A stretch of DNA of 64,000 nt from Candidatus Zymogenus saltonus (GTDB lineage: Bacteria; Desulfobacterota; Zymogenia; Zymogenales; Zymogenaceae). The stretch spans positions 124,001 to 188,000 of the forward strand of contig JAFGIX010000054.1 of the NCBI GenBank assembly GCA_016929395.1, read 5' to 3'. The translations under genes were made by a program, and so were the position numbers. Below, in pieces: positions 25,387 through 33,733 of the stretch (its first letter is position 1; each line of letters begins with the position of its first letter). The notes under the pieces were generated by a model, which saw only the letters and a list, made by a program, of their open reading frames with translations, was not told the origin of the DNA and ran no database searches.

Positions 25387-26178
25387 ATGTCCGGTAAGGT
25401 AAAAGTGGAGAGGGATGGGGAGGTCGAGGTGATATCGATCGACCGCCCGGAGGCCTTCAACGCCTTCGACCACGGGCTTATAAGCGATTTCTCAGAAGCC
25501 CTTGTCGCGACAGCAAAAGATAAAGAAGTTAGGGGCGTCGTGATAACAGGCGTCGGGAAGGCGTTTTGCGCCGGCGGCGACCTGAAGGCTATCCTCGATT
25601 TCAAGGGCGGGGCTGGCGCCGGCTTCCACGCCCTGGCATCCTTTTTTCACAGGGCAGTCCTCGAGATCAGGCGAATGGGAAAGCCGGTGATCGCCGCCGT
25701 AAACGGTATCGCGGCGGGGGGCGGATTTTCCCTGGCGCTGGCCTGCGACTTTCGAGTCATGGAAAGATCCGCCACGTTGAGGCAGGCGTACTCCTCGTCC
25801 GGGCTCTGCATAGACGGCGGGGGGAGCTTCACCCTCCCGAGGCTCGTAGGGCTTGCCAGGGCGATGGAGATTATCGCCTTTGACCGACCGATCTCGGCCG
25901 ATGACGCCCTCGAGTGGGGGCTTGCCACCAAGGTCGTGGAGGACGGAGAGGCGCTGACCGGGGCGGTTGCGATGGCAAAGGAGCTCTCGTCAATATCCCT
26001 TCACTCCTTCGCGCTGATGAAGCGCCTCATTACCGACTCCTTCGACACCCCCTTCGAGACGCAGATAGAGCGGGAGCGGTTGGCACTTGCGACGTGCGGC
26101 GAGCACCCGGACGGGATCGAAGGGATGAAAGCCTTCGTCGAAAAGAAGAGGCCGGTCTTCAATAAGAGCAATAAATAG
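25387..26178 (+). CDS. enoyl-CoA hydratase/isomerase family protein (PaaG-like)
   Basis: A 263-residue crotonase. The CoA/oxyanion motif is FCAGGDLKAI with NGIAAGGGFSLALACDFRV, and the C-terminal helix ends KAFVEKKRPVF. In the catalytic segment (SSGLCIDGGGSFTLPR) there is no Glu at the first hydratase position; the conserved acid is an Asp as in PaaG-type enoyl-CoA isomerases, so isomerisation is more likely than hydration. GGGAGG precedes the ATG. It is one of three crotonase genes in the window, none of them next to a thiolase or acyl-CoA ligase. Confidence 0.92.
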   Translation: MSGKVKVERDGEVEVISIDRPEAFNAFDHGLISDFSEALVATAKDKEVRGVVITGVGKAFCAGGDLKAILDFKGGAGAGFHALASFFHRAVLEIRRMGKPVIAAVNGIAAGGGFSLALACDFRVMERSATLRQAYSSSGLCIDGGGSFTLPRLVGLARAMEIIAFDRPISADDALEWGLATKVVEDGEALTGAVAMAKELSSISLHSFALMKRLITDSFDTPFETQIERERLALATCGEHPDGIEGMKAFVEKKRPVFNKSNK

Positions 26179-26429
26179 CCGCCGATATAGGTGAAATAGG
26201 AACCGGAATCTGCATCGATGTCTGCCCCAGGGACTGCTTCACCCTTGACAAGAAGAGGCGAAAGGCCGAGATGACGGGAAGCGAAAGCTACGAGAGGTGC
26301 GCGGCGTGCATCGTCCAGTGCCCCTTTGACGCCCTCTCTTTCAGGAGCTATAACGGAAGGACGGTCAGCTCCGGGGTCACCCGTAAATACAAGCAGAACC
26401 AGATGGGGAAAAGGAGCGTAAGCGCCTAA
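26175..26429 (+). pseudogene. 4Fe-4S ferredoxin-like remnant without a normal start
   Basis: An open frame of 84 codons, beginning right after the crotonase stop, that encodes a recognisable ferredoxin: ICIDVCPRDCFTLD and, further on, CAACIVQCPFDAL. There is no ATG, GTG or TTG before the first motif, and the first two cysteines of the first cluster appear lost (EIGTGICIDVCP where one expects CIGCGICIDVCP). The second CxxCxxxCP is intact. I read it as a decayed or 5'-truncated ferredoxin gene; start at a rare codon (ATA) or a frameshift from sequence error are alternatives. Confidence 0.55.
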
Positions 26430-26519
26430 CTCTCGATAGAAACGGGGGTAAAGCAATCATCTCCTCATATCCTTAAGGATCTGTTGTGAAAATCCTTAAA
26501 TTAAGTGAGGAGAGAATCC

Positions 26520-26549
26520 TTGACAAAAGAGGTCGCTTAATGCTAAATT
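26520..26549 (+). promoter_or_regulatory. candidate promoter for the DUF1007-NicO pair
   Basis: TTGACA (26520-26525), 18-bp spacer, TAAATT (26544-26549). A second TTGACA at 26603-26608 lacks a good -10 partner. The 220-bp gap has no gene. Confidence 0.45.
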
Positions 26550-26653
26550 TCTCTTTGATAAGCAGACAGCATTTCGCTGCGGAGGTTCTTTTCTACAGTT
26601 TCTTGACAAAAAAACGATAATAGAGTTGCATCAATTAAAACTGCGCGTTTACC

Positions 26654-27256
26654 ATGAAGAAAGCGACTTTTGCTCTGCTCGTGGTGTTTTCCTTTTTTGT
26701 CCTGGCGGATGATGTTTTTTGTCATCCGCATGTTTTTATTGACGCGGAGCTGGTGTTTGTCTTCGACGACCGCGGGCTCTCCGGGGTAAGAGAGCGGTGG
26801 GTTTTCGACGAGATGTTCAGTCAGGACCTCCTGGTCGATTTCGATTCCGATGAAGACGGCAGGCTGAACGTGGAAGATATATCCAGGCTGCGCGATATAT
26901 TCTATGAAAACACCAAAGAGTATAATTACTTCAACATCATAACAATCGACGGCCGTAAGCATTCCATCGATCGGTTGAAAGACTTTACCGTCTCCATCGA
27001 GAGCGATTGTATTGTATACGAGTTCTTCGTGCCCTGTTCCGTGCCGGCAGGGCTGGCGGAAGATAGAAAGGTAAAGGTACTGCTGTTCGACGAGACTATC
27101 TATACCCATCTGTCCATCGCCGACTACCGGGTGGATATGAAAAATAAGCCCGGAGCCTTCAGCGTAAAGATAAAATATGAGATGCTCGATGAGGTGGTAA
27201 CACCCCTCGGCTCTCTTGTTCCGGACTCGGTCGTGATTACCTTTCGGAAGAAATGA
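26654..27256 (+). CDS. DUF1007 family exported protein
   Basis: A 200-residue protein with a signal peptide (to about residue 22) followed directly by the family's conserved HPHVFIDAEL, whose His residues could bind metal at the mature N-terminus. A central DFDSDEDGRLNVEDI matches an EF-hand-like calcium loop. DUF1007 proteins are found with nickel/cobalt or zinc transporters of the NicO type and are thought to be periplasmic accessory components. Here the stop codon overlaps the NicO start by four bases (ATGA), so the two are translationally coupled. Confidence 0.88.
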   Translation: MKKATFALLVVFSFFVLADDVFCHPHVFIDAELVFVFDDRGLSGVRERWVFDEMFSQDLLVDFDSDEDGRLNVEDISRLRDIFYENTKEYNYFNIITIDGRKHSIDRLKDFTVSIESDCIVYEFFVPCSVPAGLAEDRKVKVLLFDETIYTHLSIADYRVDMKNKPGAFSVKIKYEMLDEVVTPLGSLVPDSVVITFRKK

Positions 27257-28167
27257 AGCGCCTATTCTTGATAATTGTCCTTCTTTCGTTCTTGTGCCCC
27301 TCAACCGCGGTGGCCCAAAATCCGTTCTTGGATCAAGGCAAGGATAATACCGAGACCGAGCGCACCGAAACGGAAATTTCTCCGCCTACCTTCCTCCAAA
27401 AAGTCCCCCGCTTCGTCGTAATCTGGCAGAAGGAGCTCAGGGCCAGGATGTCGACCTTCGCCCTGGAAATCCGGGAACGCCCCTTTGGATCATCGTTCTG
27501 GCTGTTTCTACTTCTGGCCTTTCTCTACGGCGTTATCCATGCGGCGGGGCCGGGACATGGAAAAACGGTGGTCGCTTCGTATTTCATGAATCGTCCCGGT
27601 AGTGTCAGGGACGGCGTCGTGATGGCCAATTTGATAGCCTTCTTTCACGTGGCATCGGCCACCGTAATCATTGTAACGGTGTATCTGGTCTTGAAAAAGT
27701 CCGGCATGTCTTCGTTCGAAGAGGCGAGTCCGACACTGCATAAGATAAGCTATCTCCTGTTGTTACTGCTTGGGCTTTACCTCTTCTCGCGGACACTCTA
27801 TGAGCTCGTCAAAGGCAAATACAAAAATGATCGAGATTCTCAAGGCACGGCTGTTAGGGGGGGGATTTTGGTCACAGCGCTTGCCGCAGGGATCATCCCC
27901 TGCCCCGGGGCGGCGATTATTCTCACCTTTACGATGATCATCGGTATTATCGGCACGGGCCTCTTGTCGATGGTGTTCATAGCGCTTGGTATGGGACTGA
28001 CCGTTTCCGTCACGGCCGTTTCCACGGTACTTCTTCGGCGAACCGTTTTTCGCTCCACCCAAAGAAATCCGAAGGTTTTCACGGTGGTCTACGGCGTTCT
28101 CTCCTTTACGGGATCTATCCTGCTTATTTCACTCAGCGGTCTGTTACTTCTCTATTATCTACGGTAG
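27253..28167 (+). CDS. NicO/RcnA-type nickel/cobalt (or zinc) transporter
   Basis: A 304-residue inner-membrane protein with a signal-like N-terminus, a periplasmic stretch, and about six membrane helices. The signature is GVIHAAGPGHGKTVVASYFM (about residues 93-112), whose His residues belong to the metal path in the NicO family; a second conserved segment is AAGIIPCPGAAIILTF. It overlaps the DUF1007 gene by 4 bp. The pair probably moves a divalent transition metal across the inner membrane; direction and metal cannot be decided from sequence. Confidence 0.9.
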   Translation: MKRLFLIIVLLSFLCPSTAVAQNPFLDQGKDNTETERTETEISPPTFLQKVPRFVVIWQKELRARMSTFALEIRERPFGSSFWLFLLLAFLYGVIHAAGPGHGKTVVASYFMNRPGSVRDGVVMANLIAFFHVASATVIIVTVYLVLKKSGMSSFEEASPTLHKISYLLLLLLGLYLFSRTLYELVKGKYKNDRDSQGTAVRGGILVTALAAGIIPCPGAAIILTFTMIIGIIGTGLLSMVFIALGMGLTVSVTAVSTVLLRRTVFRSTQRNPKVFTVVYGVLSFTGSILLISLSGLLLLYYLR

Positions 28168-28320
28168 CATTATGCCTTCAATAGAGATAACGGCGACAAG
28201 ACCGAATTTGTATCTATTGGTTTGCGCGTTTACGAGCCTTCCTTCCAATCAATCTTCTAATATTTATTCTCAATTAGATTGAACTTTTCATAAAAAAATC
28301 GCTGCGACCTCATTTTTTTC

Positions 28321-28364
28321 TTGACAAGGTGTTTCGATAATTATAATATATCACTGTGATATAT
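28321..28364 (+). promoter_or_regulatory. padR promoter with palindromic operator
   Basis: TTGACA (28321-28326), 17-bp spacer, TAATAT (28344-28349). A perfect 19-bp palindrome (9-bp arms ATATATCAC and GTGATATAT around a central T, 28346-28364) overlaps the -10 box, and an extra half-site GTGATATA follows at 28386-28393. Autorepression by the PadR protein is likely. Confidence 0.85.
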
Positions 28365-28442
28365 ACTGGTAAGATATATTATTTTGTGATATAGATATGG
28401 GGTGTAGGATATTTTAGAAGATGAATAAAATGAGGTTTTCGG

Positions 28443-29018
28443 ATGGCCAAGAAGAATAAGACAAAATACGCCCTCCTGGGGATGCTGAGCATGGGGCCTA
28501 TGTCCGGATACGACATAAAGAAGATGACCGACATGTCGATCTCCCACTTCTGGAGCGAAAATTTCGGCCATATCTACCCCGTCCTCAAGAAGATGGAGGC
28601 GGAGGGGCTTGTGACAAAGAGCGTCGAGGAGACAAGCGGCAGGCCGAACCGAAACATCTACTCCATAACCGAGGCGGGGAGAAGGGAGCTTTTTGAGTGG
28701 CTCCTCCTTCCGGTGGAGCCGAAGCTCTTCAGAAACGAGCTTCTCCTAAAGATATTCTTCGCGGATCAAATCCCTGTCGAAAGGATTATCGAAATGGTCA
28801 AGGAGGAGAAAGAGAAATTCAAGGACAATCTGAAGGAGTTCAGGATGATTGAAGAGGGCCTTAAGAACGACCCGGGATACAAGGATGACGATAGGATCCC
28901 CTTCTGGCTCATAACCTTAAGCTTTGGGATCCACTCTTCAAGCGCCGCCGTCTCGTGGTGCGACGAAACTATAGAGATACTGGATAGTTTGTTAAATAAA
29001 AAGCCAAAATATAGTTAG
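28443..29018 (+). CDS. PadR-family transcriptional regulator
   Basis: A 191-residue regulator with an N-terminal winged helix (YALLGMLSMGPMSGYDIKKM, then IYPVLKKMEAEGLV and the wing GRPNRNIYSITEAGR) and a C-terminal helical dimerisation domain of the PadR C-terminal type. PadR repressors respond to phenolic or other small hydrophobic compounds. A perfect palindrome overlaps its own promoter. It lies 9 bp before the tandem flavoprotein gene, so that protein is probably its target and they share a transcript. Confidence 0.93.
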   Translation: MAKKNKTKYALLGMLSMGPMSGYDIKKMTDMSISHFWSENFGHIYPVLKKMEAEGLVTKSVEETSGRPNRNIYSITEAGRRELFEWLLLPVEPKLFRNELLLKIFFADQIPVERIIEMVKEEKEKFKDNLKEFRMIEEGLKNDPGYKDDDRIPFWLITLSFGIHSSSAAVSWCDETIEILDSLLNKKPKYS

Positions 29019-29027
29019 GAGTAAAAA

Positions 29028-30413
29028 ATGAAGATTACGGTATTGAACGGAAGCCCCAAGGGAGACCTGAGCGTTACGATGCAGTATGCAAATTTCATCG
29101 AGAAGAAGTTCCCCCAGCACAAATTTACTAGGTTCAACATCGCAAGCACTATCAAGAAGATCGAAAAGGACGAGAAGGCCTTTAATGAAATAATAGACTC
29201 GGTAAAAAAATCGGACGGGGTCATCTGGGCTTTCCCCCTCTATTTCCTACTGGTCCACGCCGGCTACAAGCGGTTCATAGAGCTGATCTCCATCAAGGGT
29301 GTCGAGTCCGCCTTTAAGGACAAGTACGCCACCACACTGACCACATCCATAAATTTCTTCGACCATACCGCCCACAACTACATGCGGGCCGTCAGCGAAG
29401 ACCTTGACATGCGCTACGTCGGGGGCTACTCCGCCGAGATGCACGACCTTACGGAGAAGGGTGAGCGGGAGAGGCTTATCCGCTTTGCGAACGGATTTTT
29501 CAGCGCGATAGGAAACGAGCTGAAGCCGCCGAAGAGGTTTGCGAAAATAAAGAAAGATGCCTTTAAGTACAAGGCGGGAAAACCATCGGTCAAGATCGAC
29601 TCGGACGGCAAGAGGGTCGTCGTGATCACCGACTCGGCGAAAGACGATGCAAACCTGAACGGTATGATCGAGAGGTTCAGAAGCTCCTTCAAAACAAAGC
29701 CTGAGCTCGTAAACCTGAACGACGTCGACATCAAGGGGGGATGTCTCGGCTGCATCCGCTGCGGGTACGACAACAGGTGCGCCTACGAGGGGAAAGATGG
29801 ATACATCGATTTCTACAACGACAAGGTCAAGGGGGCGGACGTCCTCGTCTTCGCCGGAAGCGTTGTCGACAGGTATCTCTCGTCGAGGTGGAAGCTCTTT
29901 TTCGACCGCTCCTTCTTTAACACCCACATCCCGTCTTTTACAGACAAGCAGGTGGGATTCATCATATCCGGCCCCTTTTATCAGGTGCCGAATCTCACTG
30001 AAATCTTGGAGGGGTATCTCGACTGCCAGCAGGGAAACGTGGTCGATTTCGTAACGGACGGTTGCGGAGATTCCCTGGAAATCGACGCCAACCTGGATTC
30101 TCTTGCCGGGCAGTTGGTTGAATTCGCCAATGCCGGCTACATAAAGCCGAGGACCTTTCTTGGGGTGGGAGGCGCCAAGATCTTCAGAGACGACGTCTGG
30201 GGAAAGATGAGGTTCCCGTTCGTTGCCGACCATAAATACTATAAGGAACACGGCATATACGATTTCCCCCAGAAAAAGGACCGGAAGGTGAGGACTCTGA
30301 ACAGAATTTTAACACTTTTCTCAAAGGTGCCGAGGATAAGAAAGGAGATATATAACAATATGATCAAGGAGGAGATGGTAAAGCCGATAAAGAAGGCGGC
30401 GGAGGCGAATTGA
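29028..30413 (+). CDS. tandem iron-sulfur flavoprotein (two flavodoxin-like domains)
   Basis: A 461-residue protein made of two NADPH-dependent FMN-reductase-like domains. The first starts VLNGSPKGDLSV and has FPLYFLLVHAGYKRFIEL; the second starts near residue 190 (VVVITDSAKDDANLN). The second domain carries CLGCIRCGYDNRC (about residues 237-250), fitting the compact CX2CX2CX4-7C motif known from Methanosarcina-type iron-sulfur flavoproteins, so it likely binds a 4Fe-4S cluster close to FMN; the first domain lacks it. The C-terminal 90 residues are basic and helical. It is co-transcribed with PadR (9-bp gap) and ends in an ordinary TGA. Confidence 0.88.
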   Translation: MKITVLNGSPKGDLSVTMQYANFIEKKFPQHKFTRFNIASTIKKIEKDEKAFNEIIDSVKKSDGVIWAFPLYFLLVHAGYKRFIELISIKGVESAFKDKYATTLTTSINFFDHTAHNYMRAVSEDLDMRYVGGYSAEMHDLTEKGERERLIRFANGFFSAIGNELKPPKRFAKIKKDAFKYKAGKPSVKIDSDGKRVVVITDSAKDDANLNGMIERFRSSFKTKPELVNLNDVDIKGGCLGCIRCGYDNRCAYEGKDGYIDFYNDKVKGADVLVFAGSVVDRYLSSRWKLFFDRSFFNTHIPSFTDKQVGFIISGPFYQVPNLTEILEGYLDCQQGNVVDFVTDGCGDSLEIDANLDSLAGQLVEFANAGYIKPRTFLGVGGAKIFRDDVWGKMRFPFVADHKYYKEHGIYDFPQKKDRKVRTLNRILTLFSKVPRIRKEIYNNMIKEEMVKPIKKAAEAN

Positions 30414-30465
30414 TCGAAAATTTTTAGCCTCATCTTTCTATAAACCGAATTTGACGGTGGGGGTC

Positions 30466-31263
30466 ATGATGGACAAAAAAGTGCTTTCAAAAAAGGAGGG
30501 GCACGTCTTCACCATCACCATCAACCGTCCCGAGAAGATGAACTGAATCGACGCCGAGACGGAAGATCTGTTGGTAGAAGCCTGGGGGGAGTTCAAGGAC
30601 GATGAAGACGCCTTTGTGGCGATCATAACGGGCGCCGGGGATAGGGCGTTCTGCTCCGGCGCCGACCTCTCCGGCTATCTCCCGAAGGTTTCGGGAACGC
30701 CGACCTATCTCAGGCGCAGGGCCTACGATGGCCCCGGCTTCGGCGGCTTCACCAGGGGGATCGACGTCTTCAAGCCGATCATCGCCGCGATAAACGGCGT
30801 CTGCTTCGCCGGAAGGATGGAGATAGCCGCCGCGGCGGATATAAGGATATGCGCAGATAGCGCCCGGTTCGGCTGCCTTGAGAGGCGCTGGAACGTGGGT
30901 CTGGGCGACGGCGGCACCCAGCGGATGCCGAGGATCATGGGGATGGGAAACGCCCTTTACTACATCATAACCGGAAAGGAGTTCGACGCCGAAGAGGCGA
31001 TGCGCGTAGGCTTCGTCAACGAGATCGTGAAGGGGGAAAGACTGATGAAAAGGGGGGTCGAGCTTGCCGAGATTATATGTGAGTTTCCCCAGGGGGCGAT
31101 AAGGGTCGACAAGGAAGCGCTGATCCGCGGCGTAGGGACACCCCTTACCGAGGGCCTAAGGCTCGAGAGCATGCTGTTCAACACCCTCCTTGCGACCCGC
31201 GACTTCCATGAGGGTCCCAAGGCGTTTGTCGAGAAAAGGAAGCCGAAGTTTGATGATGAGTAG
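30466..31263 (+). pseudogene. enoyl-CoA hydratase gene interrupted by an in-frame TGA
   Basis: A crotonase of 265 codons with a good start (ATG at 30466 after a G-rich site) that reads TITINRPEKMN, then TGA at 30544-30546, then IDAETEDLLVEAW and on to the normal end KAFVEKRKPKF. The rest is intact, including FCSGADLSGY and the catalytic Glu in GCLERRWNVGLGDGGTQRMPR. Homologues usually have Ala, less often Cys or Ser, after the Asn. I could not find a SECIS-like hairpin after this TGA, so a nonsense mutation or sequence error is more likely than selenocysteine. Translation could restart at a TTG at 30571, which would lose the first beta strands. Confidence 0.75.
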
Positions 31264-31358
31264 GAATAAACTCAATGACTTGGCTAAAAAGTTATTGTCA
31301 CAATAACTATCATATATAGCTTTAACAAGTGCAACAAGAAAAGACTAAGTCATTAACA

Positions 31359-32098
31359 TCATATTATTACAAAATCCCTATTCTTATAGCCCCTATACTT
31401 TTTGCACACTTCGTATCCTAGGCTTCCACCCTCATGATTTGCATTCCCTTCAATTGAAAGGAAAAAATCATTTTCAACCTGAATAACGATCCCAGTATGA
31501 TGCCATTCATTTTGTCCTTCTCTATTCAAGAATAAGGAACCTATCGTAATTTTTGATTTATCCTTTGCATCAGATTCTTTTAAGAAGATTCCATTTTCCT
31601 TTGCACTCCAAGCAAGAGAAGTGCAGGCATGAGAAGGTTGAATCGGCATTTTAATTCCAAGGTTTTCACATGCTTGATTAAGAACAAAACAGGTGAAAGC
31701 CGCACACCACTCGCCACTGCCTCCATGAATATAAAACCTTACCCAAGGACCCGAATTTACGTAGTTGAGCTCTATTGGATGTTGTTCCAAATGCTGTTTT
31801 GCATAGGAACCACCATCTCCCCAAGAGTCCTGCCGTTTGGTTCAATAGGCTTTAAAACATTTTTCATCGGCTTAATCAGCCTTTCAAAGGTTTCGTTGTT
31901 AACAATGCCTGTTGCTCCTAAACGTTCCTTTTCCTGGAATTTTTTTACGGCTTCTTCGGTTGCTGGGCCAAAATCGCCATCGATAGGAGTGCTTGTCTTA
32001 TGAATGCAAAGCCATTCCTGAATTAATTTTACCTTTTTACCCTTGTCTCCTCGTTTATACTCTTTGTCCAGAACGAGAAGGTCGTCCATGTAACCCAT
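31359..32098 (-). pseudogene. CHAP-domain endolysin-like protein with N-terminal peptidoglycan-binding domain, frameshifted
   Basis: Two overlapping minus-strand frames together make one protein. The first (start at 32098) holds a PG_binding_1 domain (GDKGKKVKLIQEWL, PIDGDFGPATEEAVKKFQ); the second is a CHAP-type amidase/endopeptidase with catalytic Cys in GEWCAAFTCFV and His in WHHTGIVIQV. Near 31810-31820, changing frame by a single missing base turns MVVPMQNS into a smooth MVV-YAKQHLEQHP continuation, so a one-base deletion is likely. The DNA is AT-rich. Such proteins are found in phages and as bacterial cell-wall hydrolases; together with the nearby M15 peptidase it suggests acquired lysis genes. 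Confidence 0.75.
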
Positions 32099-32364
32099 GG
32101 TTTTGCCCTTCCAAAAAAATGAAAAATATAATTACTCTCCCTCTCCGTACACTTTGTCCCTTTACAAAATACTTATTATGAAAGTTTGTATTCCATTTAT
32201 GCCGGAAGGCAATTAGTAGAAAATTGTTCAATCCCTCTCTTGCACTGATATGTATTTATCGCTTGGCTATAGCTTTTCCGTAATATATGCAATTTGGTTT
32301 TCAACAAAAACCTAAAAATCACGCTCTATAAAGGGAAAGTATTAAGAAAATCTTTTCATGTTTT

Positions 32365-32487
32365 TTATTTTTCTTTCTCCTTTTTGCTCGCAAATAAGAC
32401 TTCGGCAATTTCACTTAGCTTTGAGATAAAATCGTTCATAAAGAATCCCGCCAAAAATGCTACGCATAAATAGAAAAAAACTCTCAT
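32365..32487 (-). CDS. small holin-like or membrane protein (40 aa)
   Basis: A 40-residue ORF (MRVFFYLCVAFLAG at its start) with one N-terminal transmembrane helix and a charged C-terminal tail (ASKKEKEK). It lies between the M15 peptidase and the CHAP endolysin-like gene on the same strand, where phage lysis cassettes often carry holins. A holin role is only a guess from position and size. No good ribosome site was seen. The flanking gaps (32099-32364 and 32488-32665) show no other gene. Confidence 0.35.
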   Translation of the reverse strand: MRVFFYLCVAFLAGFFMNDFISKLSEIAEVLFASKKEKEK

Positions 32488-32665
32488 TAATAAAACCTGT
32501 CCAATAAATGGGGGCAGGTCAAACTCATCCTATTTCTTTTCTTTTCCATCTCGCCTTCTCCTGTTATTACTTTAAATCAAGTTTTTTATTCTCATCTTAT
32601 TCCTCCCAAATTTATAAAAAATACAATTACTACAAACAGTGTGTTTCACCATACTTTCGTATTGA

Positions 32666-33148
32666 TCACACCATCCCACCCTCCTTCAGTTGTTTGATTA
32701 TCTCCCAGGCCTCTTCCCGATAGTGGTATCCCCCGCTTATTCCATAGTCCGGTTTCTCTATCCTGACCCAGAATGTAGCGGGCTTTGTTCCGTCCATCGC
32801 ACGGTTGTCGATATGAAAGCCGGGATTGTACCAGTCGGGGTAAAAACCTATTCCCACCTTATCTCGATGGCCGTGTTCGTCCAATCTCTCCATCAATCTG
32901 TCGAGGCACGCCATGGGGGTAATGTCGAGAAAGTGGCCATCGACCGCCCTTCCCTTGTAATGAAAGCTGTCGGTGGAGTGTTTCCCCTGTGTACCGTAGT
33001 TGACTACAAACTGAAGCTCCATATATCCCCGAAGGTCATCCAGAAATAGCATGAAATCCTTGTCCATATCCAGCGGGTTTCCCCAGTTTTCGGCAATGCT
33101 GAAATACTTGAGGTTGTCCCAATCTTCTCTGGTCATCTTTTTAGACAT
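32666..33148 (-). CDS. M15-family (D-Ala-D-Ala / L-Ala-D-Glu type) peptidoglycan peptidase
   Basis: A 160-residue zinc peptidase. The M15 pattern is visible as SFHYKGRAVDGHFLD (His and Asp ligands, about residues 62-76) and PGFHIDNRA (third ligand His, about residue 113). It has no signal peptide, which is typical of phage endolysins that rely on a holin. It has AAGGGAGGA-like sequence 5' of the ATG. With the CHAP-domain gene and small membrane ORF downstream it forms a compact, AT-rich, lysis-like group lying between core genes. Confidence 0.85.
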   Translation of the reverse strand: MSKKMTREDWDNLKYFSIAENWGNPLDMDKDFMLFLDDLRGYMELQFVVNYGTQGKHSTDSFHYKGRAVDGHFLDITPMACLDRLMERLDEHGHRDKVGIGFYPDWYNPGFHIDNRAMDGTKPATFWVRIEKPDYGISGGYHYREEAWEIIKQLKEGGMV

Positions 33149-33733
33149 TTTTTACTCCTCCCTTGTATAAATAACTACATTATCTATTGATATGATGTTA
33201 CAGTAATGTAATATGCTATATAAGTCAAGAAAAAAATATTGGAGCTCAATAATATAATTTTATACAATCTAATAAATATTAACGATATGTCAGGTTCTAA
33301 AGTCGTCTTCTCGTTAAATAGGATAAAAAAACGGGGGAGATTAAATGGAAGACATAACAGGGTCCCAAACAGGTTAAGGACCGATTAATGAGATCGGAAG
33401 CGATGGCAAAGGCCGCCCAAGATGGGGCACTTTTAAACGCAAGTTAAAGATTTTCGGTCATCCCGGGGTGAATCGCCTTCTTAATCTCTTTGCTCTCGTT
33501 TTAAATGCATCCTTTTCCATACGCCAGGTGTCTAAATAGTGCCCATTTTTTAGTTGTTTTTTTTGTTGATGGCGTGTTATGATTCTGCTGTGGCGGTTTA
33601 TATTTTCAATTGTTTTTTACCTGGCAGATTCCATCTTTTTGTACAGGAAACCACCGCCTTTTTTCAAAATCCTGATGACTTTGGGATAATTTCTGCATTA
33701 TAAGAATAATCTATTTAAACGGGAGTGATCAAG
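33149..33733. other. AT-rich gene-free stretch before alpha-2-macroglobulin
   Basis: About 580 bp with no gene I can support. It contains two very short frames with reasonable context, 33344-33376 (10 codons) and one beginning near 33390 (MRSEAMAKAAQDGALL, then stop), which may be remnants of a longer gene. No clear promoter for the macroglobulin gene was identified. Confidence 0.4.

Noticed and set aside
26603-26631. Second promoter before the DUF1007 gene
   Set aside because: TTGACA has no acceptable -10 box at 16-18 bp; the only TATAAT-like word is 7 bp away.
30544-30546. Selenocysteine in the enoyl-CoA hydratase
   Set aside because: No hairpin at SECIS distance and no conserved Cys at this position in crotonases; nonsense mutation or sequence error preferred.
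31264-33150. Complete prophage
   Set aside because: Only lysis-type genes are present; no integrase, capsid, terminase or attachment repeats were seen.
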